In this document: one piece after another, positions 46,280 to 55,018 of the stretch
Numbering within the stretch: the first letter of the stretch is position 1
Layout: each line of letters begins with the position of its first letter
Assembly: GCF_000374145.1 (NCBI RefSeq)
Contig: NZ_KB893664.1
Location: forward strand, 5,301 to 69,300
Direction of reading: 5' to 3'
DNA: 64,000 nucleotides
DNA from: Neomegalonema perideroedes DSM 15528
GTDB taxonomy: Bacteria > Pseudomonadota > Alphaproteobacteria > Rhodobacterales > Rhodobacteraceae
Translations under genes and position numbers: made by a program
Notes under the pieces: generated by a model
The model's input: the letters and a program-made list of their open reading frames with translations, nothing else
What the model was told of the DNA's origin: nothing
The model's database searches: none

Positions 46280-48556
46280 TTGCGGCTGCGCCTTTCGCTT
46301 TCATCGCTTCTCATGCTCTCCGTCGCGCCATTCCCCTTTGGGGCCTTGGCGCAGGAGGCTCCGGCGCCCGACGCGCGCTCAGCCTCGGAGAATTCGACCC
46401 CCGAGATCCCGAATCCCGAGACTCCGGCTCCGGAGAACCTCGTGATCCTGCTGGAGCCGATCACCATCTACGGCGACCGCTCCGGCTCCACGGTCATGGA
46501 CGTTCCGGGCGCCATCACCGTCGTCACGGGCGAGACTCTGGAGGAGCAGGGCGTCTCCGACATGAAGGAGCTGACGCGCTATATGCCCGGCGTGATCACC
46601 AGCTTCATGACCTCCGGCGCCGATCCCTTCGCCAGCTATAGCGGCTTCACCATACGCGGCGTGGGCGGCAACCGCGTGCAGATGCTGGTGGACGGCTCGC
46701 GCATCGCCGAGCGCGTCGGGGACGGCACCCGCGATTATCTCGACTTCAATTTTCTGCGTCAGGCGGACGTGGTGCGCGGTCCGGGCTCGGTGCTCTGGGG
46801 CGCGGACGCCCTCGGCGGCATTGTGGCGCTGGAGACCGTCGATCCTGAGGACGTCCTGCTGGGCGAGAACCGCGCGGGGCGGGTCCGCATGTCCTATGAC
46901 AGCGTGGACGTCGGCGCCGAAGGCTCGGCGCTCTTCGCGCAGCAATTGACGCCGGATCTGAAGCTTCTGCTCGGCGCCTCCCATAGCCGGGCCGAAGAAA
47001 CGCGCCTCTCCAAGGCCCGCGCCGACGGCGGCCTTTACGGCTGTCCGCGTCGGACGGATCTCGGGGCCACCCCCTGCAACGAGCTGAACCCCACCGATAA
47101 GGAGACCACCCGCTTTCTGGGCAAGCTGGTCTATGAGCCCAACGACGCCCATCGGCTGGAGTTCGCCGCCGACGTCATGCGCCGCGAAATGGAGGTCGCT
47201 TATAATCAGGGCCTGACCGAGACTCTGCGCAGCTACGACCGCGAGCAAATCACCTCGCGCCAGCGCTACGGCCTCGAACATAGCTGGACGCCCTACGGGC
47301 CTTGGGTCGACGAGGTGGTCACGCGGGTTTCTTACTCGCCGCAATCTGTGGATCGTCAGGGCCTGCGCCGCGACGTGGTCGGCGGCGTCGAGACCCAGAC
47401 CCGCGACTTCACCCGCGTGGATGAGGATTTCCTCGAACTCGACGTTCAGGCGCGCAAGGATTTCGCGGCGCTCGGCGCGGATCACTCCGTGACTCTGGGC
47501 TTCGACGGCGATTACGCCACGCTGGATTACGTCCGCTATAACGTGATCAGCGCGCCGGGCGCCGCCGACCGCGTCACCTATCCGACCAATTTCGCCGACG
47601 CCCGCACCACCCGCGCCGACCTCTTCGCGCAGGACCGGATTTCGCTCTTCGACCATCGGCTGGAGATCACGCCGGGCCTGCGCTTCGCCACTTATAAGAT
47701 CGATCCGCGTCCGCAGGCGCATTACAGCTACGTTCCCGGCTCCGAGCCCCGGAAGCTCGACAGTCAGCGGCTTTTGGGCAATCTCGGCGCGATCTGGCGG
47801 CTGGACGACACATATTCGGTCTACGGCAAGGCGGCTCAGGGCTTCAAAATGCCCACGGCCTCGCAGTTGTTCACCTCCTCGGCGGGCGTCTCCTTCAATC
47901 AGACGCCTAATCCAAATCTCAAGCCGGAGAAGGTGAACAGCTTCGAGCTGGGTCTGCGCGGCCAATATGACCGGGGGAGTTTCTCGGTCAACGGCTTCTA
48001 CGCCGATTACGACGACTTCATTCAGGGCTTCTACAACGTCCCCGGAACCAACGACTACACCAGCGTCAATCTGGATCAGGTGAAGATCTGGGGCGTCGAG
48101 GCCTCGGGCGACTGGCGCCTGACCGACAACCTCAGCGCCAGCGCGGCGCTCTCCTGGCAGAACGGCGAGCAGCGCGCCGCCGCAGGCGCGGACTGGAGGC
48201 CCTATAACGTCGCGCCCCTGACCGCGACGCTCGGCCTCGCCTATGAGATCCCTCAGGCGGATCTGAAGCTTCAGCTCTTCGGAACCTTCGCCCAGGGCGT
48301 GAAGAAGGCCAGCGCCGAGAATCTGTTCAAGCCGCCGGGATACGCCGTCTTCGACGCGCACGCCAATTGGGGCGTCACGGAGAACGCCAGCCTGAATTTC
48401 TCGGTGCTGAACATCTTCGACAAACGCTATTTCACCTCGCCCATGCCCTATTCCTACGAGGTTCCGCCTCTGACCAGCGTCGCCATCACCAATCCTTTGG
48501 AGCTTCAGACCCAGCCGGGCCGCGAGTTCCGCGTCTCGCTCGACGTGAGGTTCTGA
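46280..48556 (+). CDS. TonB-dependent receptor, heme type, TTG start
   Basis: This encodes 758 residues. The start is a TTG at 46280, preceded at 4-5 nt by a strong GGGGAGGA and directly opening a signal peptide (LRLSLSSLLMLSVAPFPFGA); the first ATG lies 11 codons later and would remove its basic end. Plug motifs are GAITVVTGETLEEQGVSDMK and VVRGPGSVLWGADALGG. In the barrel, QGFKMPTASQLF followed by NPNLKPEKVNSFELG resembles the FRAP/NPNL box of heme and hemoprotein receptors. There is no STN domain. It heads a five-gene unit with an SbmA/YddA-type ABC protein, a heme-utilisation-like protein, a ChaN-family protein and SIP3. Confidence 0.88.
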   Translation: MRLRLSLSSLLMLSVAPFPFGALAQEAPAPDARSASENSTPEIPNPETPAPENLVILLEPITIYGDRSGSTVMDVPGAITVVTGETLEEQGVSDMKELTRYMPGVITSFMTSGADPFASYSGFTIRGVGGNRVQMLVDGSRIAERVGDGTRDYLDFNFLRQADVVRGPGSVLWGADALGGIVALETVDPEDVLLGENRAGRVRMSYDSVDVGAEGSALFAQQLTPDLKLLLGASHSRAEETRLSKARADGGLYGCPRRTDLGATPCNELNPTDKETTRFLGKLVYEPNDAHRLEFAADVMRREMEVAYNQGLTETLRSYDREQITSRQRYGLEHSWTPYGPWVDEVVTRVSYSPQSVDRQGLRRDVVGGVETQTRDFTRVDEDFLELDVQARKDFAALGADHSVTLGFDGDYATLDYVRYNVISAPGAADRVTYPTNFADARTTRADLFAQDRISLFDHRLEITPGLRFATYKIDPRPQAHYSYVPGSEPRKLDSQRLLGNLGAIWRLDDTYSVYGKAAQGFKMPTASQLFTSSAGVSFNQTPNPNLKPEKVNSFELGLRGQYDRGSFSVNGFYADYDDFIQGFYNVPGTNDYTSVNLDQVKIWGVEASGDWRLTDNLSASAALSWQNGEQRAAAGADWRPYNVAPLTATLGLAYEIPQADLKLQLFGTFAQGVKKASAENLFKPPGYAVFDAHANWGVTENASLNFSVLNIFDKRYFTSPMPYSYEVPPLTSVAITNPLELQTQPGREFRVSLDVRF

Positions 48557-48557
48557 C

Positions 48558-50348
48558 ATGAAGCTCTGGCGCGTTCTCGGCCGCATTCTGCGTCTGACCT
48601 TTCTGGCCGCCTCGGGCGGCGGCGACCGGGGGCGCGCCTTCTGGGGCGGATTGGGGATTTACGCCTTCATTCTCGGGCTTCAGTTCTTCGGCGTCTGGAT
48701 TTCGCTGCGGCTGATCGCCTGGAACAAGGCTTTCTACGACGCGCTGGAGCAAATGGACGGCGGCGCGGCGGCGCGTCAGATCGGCGTCTTCGCGCTGCTG
48801 ACGGCGGTTTCGGCGGGAAGCTTCCTGCTCAGCGACTGGCTGCGCAAAAGGCTGCTCATGCGCTGGCGCGAGAACCTCACGCGGGCCGCGATGAGCCGCT
48901 GGCTGGAGGGAAAAGCCTATTGGCGGCTGCGTCCCGGCCTCTCGCCGACTCCGGTGGACAACCCCGATCAGCGCCTTGCGGAGGATTGCCGTCTCTTCGT
49001 CCATCATCTGCTCGGAGAAAGCCTTGAGCTGCTGTCGAAGGTGGTGGCTCTGGTTTCTTATGTGGTTTTGCTGTGGAATCTCTCCGCCTTTCCTTTGAGC
49101 TTCGCCCTCGGGGGCGCTCAGATCGAGATTCCGCGCTATATGGTTTGGGCGGCCTTCGTCTATGTGGCGCTCTCCACTTTGCTGACTCATGGGCTCGGCA
49201 AGCCGCTGAAGGGGCTCTATTTCGCTCAGGAGCGGCGCGAGGCGGATTTTCGTCATGCGCTGGTGCAGATGCGCGAGAACGCGACCGAGATCGCCGTCTC
49301 GGGCGGCGAGCCCGCCGAAAGGCGGCGTCTGGACGGGCTCTTCGCGCAGATCAAGGGCAATTGGCGCCATCTCATCCGGCGCGAATTGATCCTCGGCGTC
49401 TTCACCCGTCCTTATTTCCAGACGGTGCTGCGCATCCCGACCTTTCTGGCTCTGCCCGCCTATTTCGCGGGCGCCGTGACGCTCGGCGGGCTGATGCAAT
49501 TGGCTTCGGCCTTCTCCAACGTCGTGACGACTCTCAGCTGGTTCATCTTCTCCTATCGCGATCTGGCGGCCTTCGTGGCGGTGTCGGAGCGCCTCGACGG
49601 ATTGCTCAAGGCGGCGGAGACGCCTGAGCCTTTGCCTTCGGCGCCCGCCGCCATCCTCCGCGAGCCGGGCGCCGGGGAGGCTCTGCGGACTCACGGCCTG
49701 CGGCTTTTCACGCCGGAGGGCCGCGCTCTGGCCCCGACGCCCGATCTGAATCTGCGCCCCGGAAGCCGGACCTGGCTCGCCGGAGCTTCGGGACGAGGCA
49801 AAAGCACTCTGCTCGCGGCTCTGGCGGGAGTCTGGCCCTATGGCGAGGGGCGGATCGAGCTTCCCAAAGGCCGGATGATCTTCATTCCGCAAGGCGGCCA
49901 TGTCTTCGCCGGAGGTCTGGCGGCCTCGGCCTGCTATCCCGAAGACCCCGCCGCTTTAGAGTCGGAGAATCTGCGCCGCCTGTTGATCCGGCTCGGGCTG
50001 GAGCATCGGGCGGATCGTCTGGAGGCTCCGGCGGCGGAATCGCTGCAAGGGCTCTCGATGGGCGAAAGGCAGCGTCTGGCCTTCGCGCGGGCGATCCTCG
50101 CGCGGCCCGATTGGATCATTCTCGACGAAGCGACGAGCGGTCTGGATCTCGGCGCTGAAACCGCGCTTCTGCGCCTCCTGCGCGAGGAGGCGCCGGAGGC
50201 CGCGATTCTCATGGTCTCTCATCGTCCGCCCCTCGGACTCGGGGCCCATGACGTGATCCGGATCGGCGGAGAGCTTTCCGACCCTCAAGACGAAACCCAA
50301 GATTCAACCCAGTCTGAAGCCCAGCCTGAAGCAAGGATGACGGCATGA
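48558..50348 (+). CDS. SbmA/YddA-type ABC transporter (membrane + ATPase)
   Basis: This encodes 596 residues. The membrane domain (about 20-350) matches the SbmA/BacA/YddA group: WNKAFYDALEQMD near the start, then NPDQRLAEDCRLF and a long region up to FIFSYRDLAAFVAVSERLDGL. An ATPase follows with Walker A GASGRGKS, signature LSMGERQRLAFARA and Walker B WIILDEATSGLD. Relatives import peptides, bleomycin or cobalamin despite an exporter-like fold. Here it stands one base after a heme-type receptor gene, where a HmuUV importer would be expected. It may carry heme or a siderophore across the inner membrane; that is inference. Its stop overlaps the next start by 4 nt. Confidence 0.87.
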   Translation: MKLWRVLGRILRLTFLAASGGGDRGRAFWGGLGIYAFILGLQFFGVWISLRLIAWNKAFYDALEQMDGGAAARQIGVFALLTAVSAGSFLLSDWLRKRLLMRWRENLTRAAMSRWLEGKAYWRLRPGLSPTPVDNPDQRLAEDCRLFVHHLLGESLELLSKVVALVSYVVLLWNLSAFPLSFALGGAQIEIPRYMVWAAFVYVALSTLLTHGLGKPLKGLYFAQERREADFRHALVQMRENATEIAVSGGEPAERRRLDGLFAQIKGNWRHLIRRELILGVFTRPYFQTVLRIPTFLALPAYFAGAVTLGGLMQLASAFSNVVTTLSWFIFSYRDLAAFVAVSERLDGLLKAAETPEPLPSAPAAILREPGAGEALRTHGLRLFTPEGRALAPTPDLNLRPGSRTWLAGASGRGKSTLLAALAGVWPYGEGRIELPKGRMIFIPQGGHVFAGGLAASACYPEDPAALESENLRRLLIRLGLEHRADRLEAPAAESLQGLSMGERQRLAFARAILARPDWIILDEATSGLDLGAETALLRLLREEAPEAAILMVSHRPPLGLGAHDVIRIGGELSDPQDETQDSTQSEAQPEARMTA

Positions 50349-51031
50349 CCATGACCCTTCCCCTCCGTTTGGAGGTCGATCCCGCAAGTCTGCTCGAACT
50401 GGCGCCGCGCATGGGCCGCACGATGGTCATCGGCCAGAGCGGCCCCGTGACTCATGAGCGGATCGGCGTGGTGGAGGCCGTCGCGCGCGAGGGCGGCAAG
50501 CTGCGCCTCTCAGGCGCGACGCAGGAGTCCGAGATCGCGCCGGAGGCTTTGGCCTCGGTGATCTACGACCGCTCTTCGGAGATGCAGGGCAAGATCTATC
50601 CGCGCCTCGAGTTCCGCGACGCCGAAGGCGCGACGGTCTTCGCCATGGTCGGCATGGAGGGGCTGGAGCCCTTCGCGGCGGTCCTCGAAGACATCGCCGC
50701 CGCGCCGGAATTCCCCTCGCCGGAGGAGCCCCGTCCGGAGCCGCGCGAATTGGCCGAGGACGACCCGATCCTGCCGCCTTTCCGCGCTCTGGAGGGCTCG
50801 GGACGCCGGGCCGTGATCGCCTTCGCGCGTCCGGGATTCACGCAGTTCTGGCGCGGCGAGATCGCGGCTTTGCGGCCCTCCTCGGGCTTCCTCAATGTGA
50901 TGACCAAGGATTTCCACCTTCATCTGCGGGCGGGCGGCGTCGCGGGCTGGGAGAAGGACGAAGCGGGCGCGAGCCACGCCCTCGACGCCGAAGGCCGCCG
51001 CATCGGCCTGAGCCTGAGCGAGGAGGTCTGA
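50345..51031 (+). CDS. possible HemS/ChuX-like heme-utilisation protein
   Basis: This encodes 228 residues without a signal peptide. Two modules of about 90 residues are visible: residues 20-110 (HERIGVVEAVAREGGKLRLSG, YPRLEFRDAEGATVFAMVGME) and 145-228 (FARPGFTQFWRGEIAALRP, FHLHLRAGGVAGWEKDEAG). The pattern of a strand-rich core with an R-x-E-F-x-D-A-x-G motif resembles the HemS/ChuX/HutX fold of cytoplasmic heme carriers and lyases. The assignment is tentative. It overlaps the ABC gene by 4 nt and precedes the ChaN-family gene by 2 nt, which supports a heme or iron role. Confidence 0.6.
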   Translation: MTMTLPLRLEVDPASLLELAPRMGRTMVIGQSGPVTHERIGVVEAVAREGGKLRLSGATQESEIAPEALASVIYDRSSEMQGKIYPRLEFRDAEGATVFAMVGMEGLEPFAAVLEDIAAAPEFPSPEEPRPEPRELAEDDPILPPFRALEGSGRRAVIAFARPGFTQFWRGEIAALRPSSGFLNVMTKDFHLHLRAGGVAGWEKDEAGASHALDAEGRRIGLSLSEEV

Positions 51032-51033
51032 TC

Positions 51034-51864
51034 ATGCGCGGCTGGACCGATCCCGCCGCGGGCGCGGCGATTTCTCACCCGGATCTGATGGACCGCCTCG
51101 CCGCCCGCAGCGTCGTGCTGCTCGGCGAGCGCCATGACAGCGCCGCCCTTCATCGCTGGCAATTGCATGTGGCGGCGGGTCTGGCGGCCCGTCGTCCCGT
51201 GGCCATGGGCTTCGAGATGTTTCCCGCGCGGCTGGACCCGGTGCTTGCGGAATGGGTCGCGGGGGATCTCCCGGAGGCGGAGTTTCTGGAGCGCGCCGAA
51301 TGGGCGAAGGTCTGGGGCTTTCCGCCTGAGATCTATCTGCCGCTCTTTCGCTTCTGCCGCGAATTCGGCGTGCCGATGCATGGGTTGAACTGCCGTCGCG
51401 GCCTCGTCTCGGAGGTGGGGAAGCTCGGCTGGGAGGCCATCCCCGAGGCCGACCGCGAGGGTCTGACGCCCGCCCGCGCCGCCAGCCCGGAATATCGCCG
51501 CTATCTCTTCGACATCACCGGAGGCGTCCGGCCCAACCGCGAGTCGCAATCCCCCGAAGCCCCGAGCTTCGACCGCTTCGTGCGGGCGCAACAGGTCTGG
51601 GACCGCGCCTTCGCCTGCAACCTCGCCAAGGCCCTCGACCGGCCGGAGCCGCCGTTGATGATCGGGATCATCGGGCGCGGACATCTCGAATGGGGCCTCG
51701 GGACGCCTTGGCAGCTTGAGGATCTCGGGCTGAAGGACTGGGCCGTCCTCCTGCCCGACGCCGAGGGCTTGCAGGGGCCTTACGGCGAGCGCCCCCTCGC
51801 GGAGGCCGTCTTCGACCTGCCGCCCGACCTCGATCCGCCCGCCCCCCGAGCCCCCGCCGCCTGA
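51034..51864 (+). CDS. ChaN-family heme-binding protein
   Basis: This encodes 276 residues of the ChaN/Tiki-like family. Signature stretches are VVLLGERHDSAALHRWQ, GFEMFPARLDPVL and IGIIGRGHLEWGLGTPWQL. ChaN proteins bind stacked heme and are usually lipoproteins; this one lacks a signal peptide or lipobox and has a Pro-rich end, so it would act in the cytoplasm. The ATG at 51034 is 2 nt after the previous stop. Its place between the heme-utilisation-like gene and SIP3 supports intracellular heme handling. Its exact reaction is not known. Confidence 0.85.
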   Translation: MRGWTDPAAGAAISHPDLMDRLAARSVVLLGERHDSAALHRWQLHVAAGLAARRPVAMGFEMFPARLDPVLAEWVAGDLPEAEFLERAEWAKVWGFPPEIYLPLFRFCREFGVPMHGLNCRRGLVSEVGKLGWEAIPEADREGLTPARAASPEYRRYLFDITGGVRPNRESQSPEAPSFDRFVRAQQVWDRAFACNLAKALDRPEPPLMIGIIGRGHLEWGLGTPWQLEDLGLKDWAVLLPDAEGLQGPYGERPLAEAVFDLPPDLDPPAPRAPAA

Positions 51865-51911
51865 ACGCCTCGCCTGAACGCCCCGCCTGCCTCCAAAGAA
51901 GAGACCGGACC

Positions 51912-52940
51912 ATGACCCAGACTTTGAACGGCCGCATCCCCGACGCCTCGCCTGACAAGGTGTTTCCGGTCTTCGCCCAATTGGCGGAGGCGCTGGAGCT
52001 TGAATGCGTCGAGGAGGCGGGGAGCTTCTCGATGAAGCTGGCGGGAGGCGAATTGCGCCTCTCCCCGGCGCGGGACGCCCTCGCGCTGAGCCTCTCGGCG
52101 GAGAGCGAGCGGCGGCTCTATCTCTTGCAGCAGATGGTCTTGAACCGTCTCGACGCTTTGGACCCCGCGCCCAAAGCCGAATGGGAGAGAGTGGACGCGG
52201 GCGCCTTGCCGCCGAATCTCAGCATCGCGCTGGTGGAATCCTCGACCCTGATCAGCCCGAATTTCCGCCGTCTGCGGCTGCGCTTCCCGGACGTGGCCCG
52301 CTACGCCGAAGACGGGCTGCATTTCCGTCTGGTGATTTCGGCTCTGCCGCCCGATCAGGCGGAAGGCGGCTCGGTGCGGGAATGGCCGCGCATCGGCGAG
52401 AACGGGCGCACGCGCTGGCCGGAAGGAGAGCTCGCGCTGCATCGTCCGGTCTACACCATTCGGGAGATCGACGCGGCGGCGGGTTGGATGGACGTCGATG
52501 TTTTCCTCCATGAGGGCGGGCGGGTCTCGGCCTGGACGGAGCGCGTCGCCTCGGGCGACCGCATCGGCCTGATGGGCCCGACCACGCGCGGCGCGATCTC
52601 GGCCGGATGGGTCGGATTCTGGGGCGACGAGACCGCCTTGCCCGCCATCGCGCGCCATTGCGCGGCTCTGCCCGCCGCGACGCGCGGCGTGATCCGCATT
52701 TCTCTGGGCGACATGGCCGACCGTCAGGATTTCGCGCGCCCCGAGGGGATGGAGCTGGTTTGGACTCCGCGTCGCGCGCAGGGCCTTCTGGAGGATCTTC
52801 AGGCGACCGCCCTTCCGGGCGAGGACCGCTTCGTCTTCTTCGCCGCCGGAGGCGAGGAGGCCGACGCCGCCCGGACTTGGCTGCGGAGCGAGCAGGGCTT
52901 CGACAAGACGGATTCCAACGTCACGGGCTATTGGCGCTGA
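51912..52940 (+). CDS. siderophore-interacting protein (SIP) 3
   Basis: This encodes 342 residues. A DUF2218-like N-terminal part (about 1-95) is followed by the SIP domain with PNFRRLRLRFPDVARYAEDG, a flavin motif RPVYTIREID (the first Arg shifted by one), LMGPTTRGAI, WGDETALPAIARHC and C-terminal VTGYWR. It should be a cytoplasmic flavin-dependent ferric reductase. It closes the heme-receptor operon, 47 bp after the ChaN-family gene with its own ribosome site. Having three SIPs within 16 kb is unusual. Confidence 0.88.
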   Translation: MTQTLNGRIPDASPDKVFPVFAQLAEALELECVEEAGSFSMKLAGGELRLSPARDALALSLSAESERRLYLLQQMVLNRLDALDPAPKAEWERVDAGALPPNLSIALVESSTLISPNFRRLRLRFPDVARYAEDGLHFRLVISALPPDQAEGGSVREWPRIGENGRTRWPEGELALHRPVYTIREIDAAAGWMDVDVFLHEGGRVSAWTERVASGDRIGLMGPTTRGAISAGWVGFWGDETALPAIARHCAALPAATRGVIRISLGDMADRQDFARPEGMELVWTPRRAQGLLEDLQATALPGEDRFVFFAAGGEEADAARTWLRSEQGFDKTDSNVTGYWR

Positions 52941-53054
52941 GAGGGCGCCGACCGGGCCGCGTCCCTCGGCTTGACGCCGGAGACGGTTTTTGCTTTCTCC
53001 CGGCCTCTTTGGTCCTCCGCTCCCGGAGCGCCTGCATAAGATGAGGGGTTCGGC

Positions 53055-54317
53055 ATGACCGGGTCTTGCGGCGTCGATTTCGGAACCTCCAACTCCGCGC
53101 TCGCGGCTGTGGGAGAGGGGGGCGTCGAGCTGCTCCGCTTCGAGGAGGAGAGCGCGACCACGCCGAGCGCCGTGTTTTATCCGCCCGGCGCCGCTCGCCC
53201 CCTTTTCGGGCGAGGCGCCATGCGCGCCTTCTCCGAGGGCGAGGAGGGGCGCTTCATGCGCAGCCTCAAACGGATTCTCGGCTCCGCGCTGATGGGGCAG
53301 GGCACCCTCGTCAACGGGCGGCGCAAGAGCTTCGAGAGCATCCTCGCGGATTTCATCGGCGGTCTGAAATCCAGCGCCGAAGCGCGCTTCGGGCGCGAGC
53401 TGGACGGCGTGGTCATGGGGCGCCCGGTGCGCTTCGTCGACGACGATCCCGAAGCCGACGCTCAGGCGCAGAATTCTCTGGAGGCCGTGGCGCGCGGCGT
53501 CGGATTCCGCCATGTCGAGTTTCAATTCGAGCCCATCGCCGCCGCCTTCGCCCATGAGCGCAAGCTGGAGTCCGAGAAGCTCGCGCTGATCGTGGACATC
53601 GGCGGCGGCACCTCGGACTTCACCCTGATCCGCCTCTCGCGCGAGCGCGCCCGCAAGTTCGACCGCTCGGCGGATATTCTGGCGAATTCCGGCGTGCGGA
53701 TCGGCGGCAACGACTTCGACCGCGATTTCAACCTTGATTCCTTCATGCCGCATCTGGGTTATCGGACGATCTACGGCGAGAAGAATCTGCCGCTGCCCGC
53801 CGGGATGTTTCTGGAGATGTCGGAATGGGCGAAGGTGAATTTCCTCTACACCCAGAAAACCCGCCTGACGGCCAAGGAGCTGCTCCGCGAATCCCACGAG
53901 CCCCGGAAATTCGGCAGATTCCTGAAGCTTTTGCAGGATGAGACGGGCCATCGCCTCCTCGCCTCCGTGGAGGAGGGCAAGCTCGCGCTCACGGCTCGGG
54001 AGGAGGCGCGGATCGACCTCGGATTCATCGAAGGCGGCTGGCGGCTGGGCGTCTCGCGGGCGGCCTTCGACGCCGCTGCGGCCCGGCGCGTGGAGGGGAT
54101 TTCTCAGGCGATCACCGAATCCCTGACTCAGGCGGGCCTGAGCGAAGGGGCGGTGGAGCTGATCATCCTGACCGGCGGCACGACGGAGATTCCCGCTCTG
54201 CGCCGCGCCGTCCTTGAGCGCTTCCCCCGCGCCGCGATTTCGGAGGAGGAGAAATTGTCCAGCGTCGGGCTGGGACTGGGCTACGACGCCTTGCGCCGCT
54301 TCGGCGTCGAGGCCTGA
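53055..54317 (+). CDS. Hsp70-family protein, YegD-like
   Basis: This encodes 420 residues forming only the actin-like ATPase part of Hsp70. Phosphate 1 motif CGVDFGTSNSALA is at the N-terminus, phosphate 2 is IVDIGGGTSDFTLIRL, and the adenosine motif is LIILTGGTTEIPALRR. The peptide-binding domain and lid of DnaK are missing, as in YegD. Its clients are unknown. It begins 114 bp after the iron unit and is followed at 23 bp by a small gene on the same strand, with which it may form a pair. Confidence 0.9.
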   Translation: MTGSCGVDFGTSNSALAAVGEGGVELLRFEEESATTPSAVFYPPGAARPLFGRGAMRAFSEGEEGRFMRSLKRILGSALMGQGTLVNGRRKSFESILADFIGGLKSSAEARFGRELDGVVMGRPVRFVDDDPEADAQAQNSLEAVARGVGFRHVEFQFEPIAAAFAHERKLESEKLALIVDIGGGTSDFTLIRLSRERARKFDRSADILANSGVRIGGNDFDRDFNLDSFMPHLGYRTIYGEKNLPLPAGMFLEMSEWAKVNFLYTQKTRLTAKELLRESHEPRKFGRFLKLLQDETGHRLLASVEEGKLALTAREEARIDLGFIEGGWRLGVSRAAFDAAAARRVEGISQAITESLTQAGLSEGAVELIILTGGTTEIPALRRAVLERFPRAAISEEEKLSSVGLGLGYDALRRFGVEA

Positions 54318-54340
54318 CGGATTCGCCTGCGGAGGACGCC

Positions 54341-55018
54341 ATGCCCCAAGCCTACGTCGGTTTCTATTGGACGCTGCCGGTTCCTTGGGCGGGGTTCAAG
54401 ACCTTGCCCAAGGATCCGGTCGAGGCCGCCGCCGCCAGCCTGACCATCCGTTATCAGCGCGATCTCGCGCGGCGCTGGGCGCAAGATCACAATGGGGTCG
54501 TCATCCATGAGAAGGCCCTGATGGAGATGGAGCCCGATCGCGGCTCGCCGGAGGTCGCGGCGGAGGCGGCGCGGCTGCTGCTCTGGGCGCGGGCGCATGA
54601 GGCGCGGCTGCTGCTGGTGGATTTCGCCTCTGAAGGCGGTTGGCGCGCCCATGCGCCTCTGCGTCATGCGGTGGCGGAGGTTCTGGCGCGCGATCCCGAA
54701 CGGGCGGAGCATCTTCGTCCGGACGCCATTCCGCTGGAGGGAAGGCCGCGGATCTTCGATCCTCAGGAGCATTTCAGAGAATGGCGCGCGGCGCAGAAGC
54801 GGCGGACCGCCTCCAAGCCCGAGCATCGGGCGCTGATCCTCTCCCATCTGGAGGGGCTGCGCGGCATGACCCGGGCGGAGCAGGCGAAGGCCCTCGCGGA
54901 AGCCGGGCTGACGACCTTCGCCGGCGGAGAATGGAAGGCGGCGAATCTCGGCAAATTCCTCGCGGTCGGCCGCGCGGAGCAAGCGGCCGGTCCGGGGAGC
55001 CTCATCCCGCCTCGTTGA
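54341..55018 (+). CDS. hypothetical protein, possibly degenerate serine-recombinase-like
   Basis: This encodes 225 residues with no clear family. The N-terminal part has IRYQRDLARRWAQDHNGVVI, a helix, then ARLLLVDFAS, an order that recalls the resolvase catalytic domain. The C-terminal part EQAKALAEAGLTTFAGGEWK followed by AANLGKFL resembles the small DNA-binding region of large serine recombinases (the type ALNxxGxxTxxGGxW). No catalytic Ser is found at the expected N-terminal position. If the likeness is real, this is a non-catalytic DNA-binding relative. Its stop overlaps the convergent IclR gene by 17 bp. Confidence 0.65.
   Translation: MPQAYVGFYWTLPVPWAGFKTLPKDPVEAAAASLTIRYQRDLARRWAQDHNGVVIHEKALMEMEPDRGSPEVAAEAARLLLWARAHEARLLLVDFASEGGWRAHAPLRHAVAEVLARDPERAEHLRPDAIPLEGRPRIFDPQEHFREWRAAQKRRTASKPEHRALILSHLEGLRGMTRAEQAKALAEAGLTTFAGGEWKAANLGKFLAVGRAEQAAGPGSLIPPR

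Noticed and set aside
46379-48586. Open frame of 735 codons on the minus strand
   Set aside because: Antisense shadow of the heme-type receptor gene with no domain features.
51780-53951. Open frame of 723 codons on the minus strand
   Set aside because: It runs antisense across three genes (ChaN-family, SIP3, Hsp70), so it cannot be a real conserved gene.
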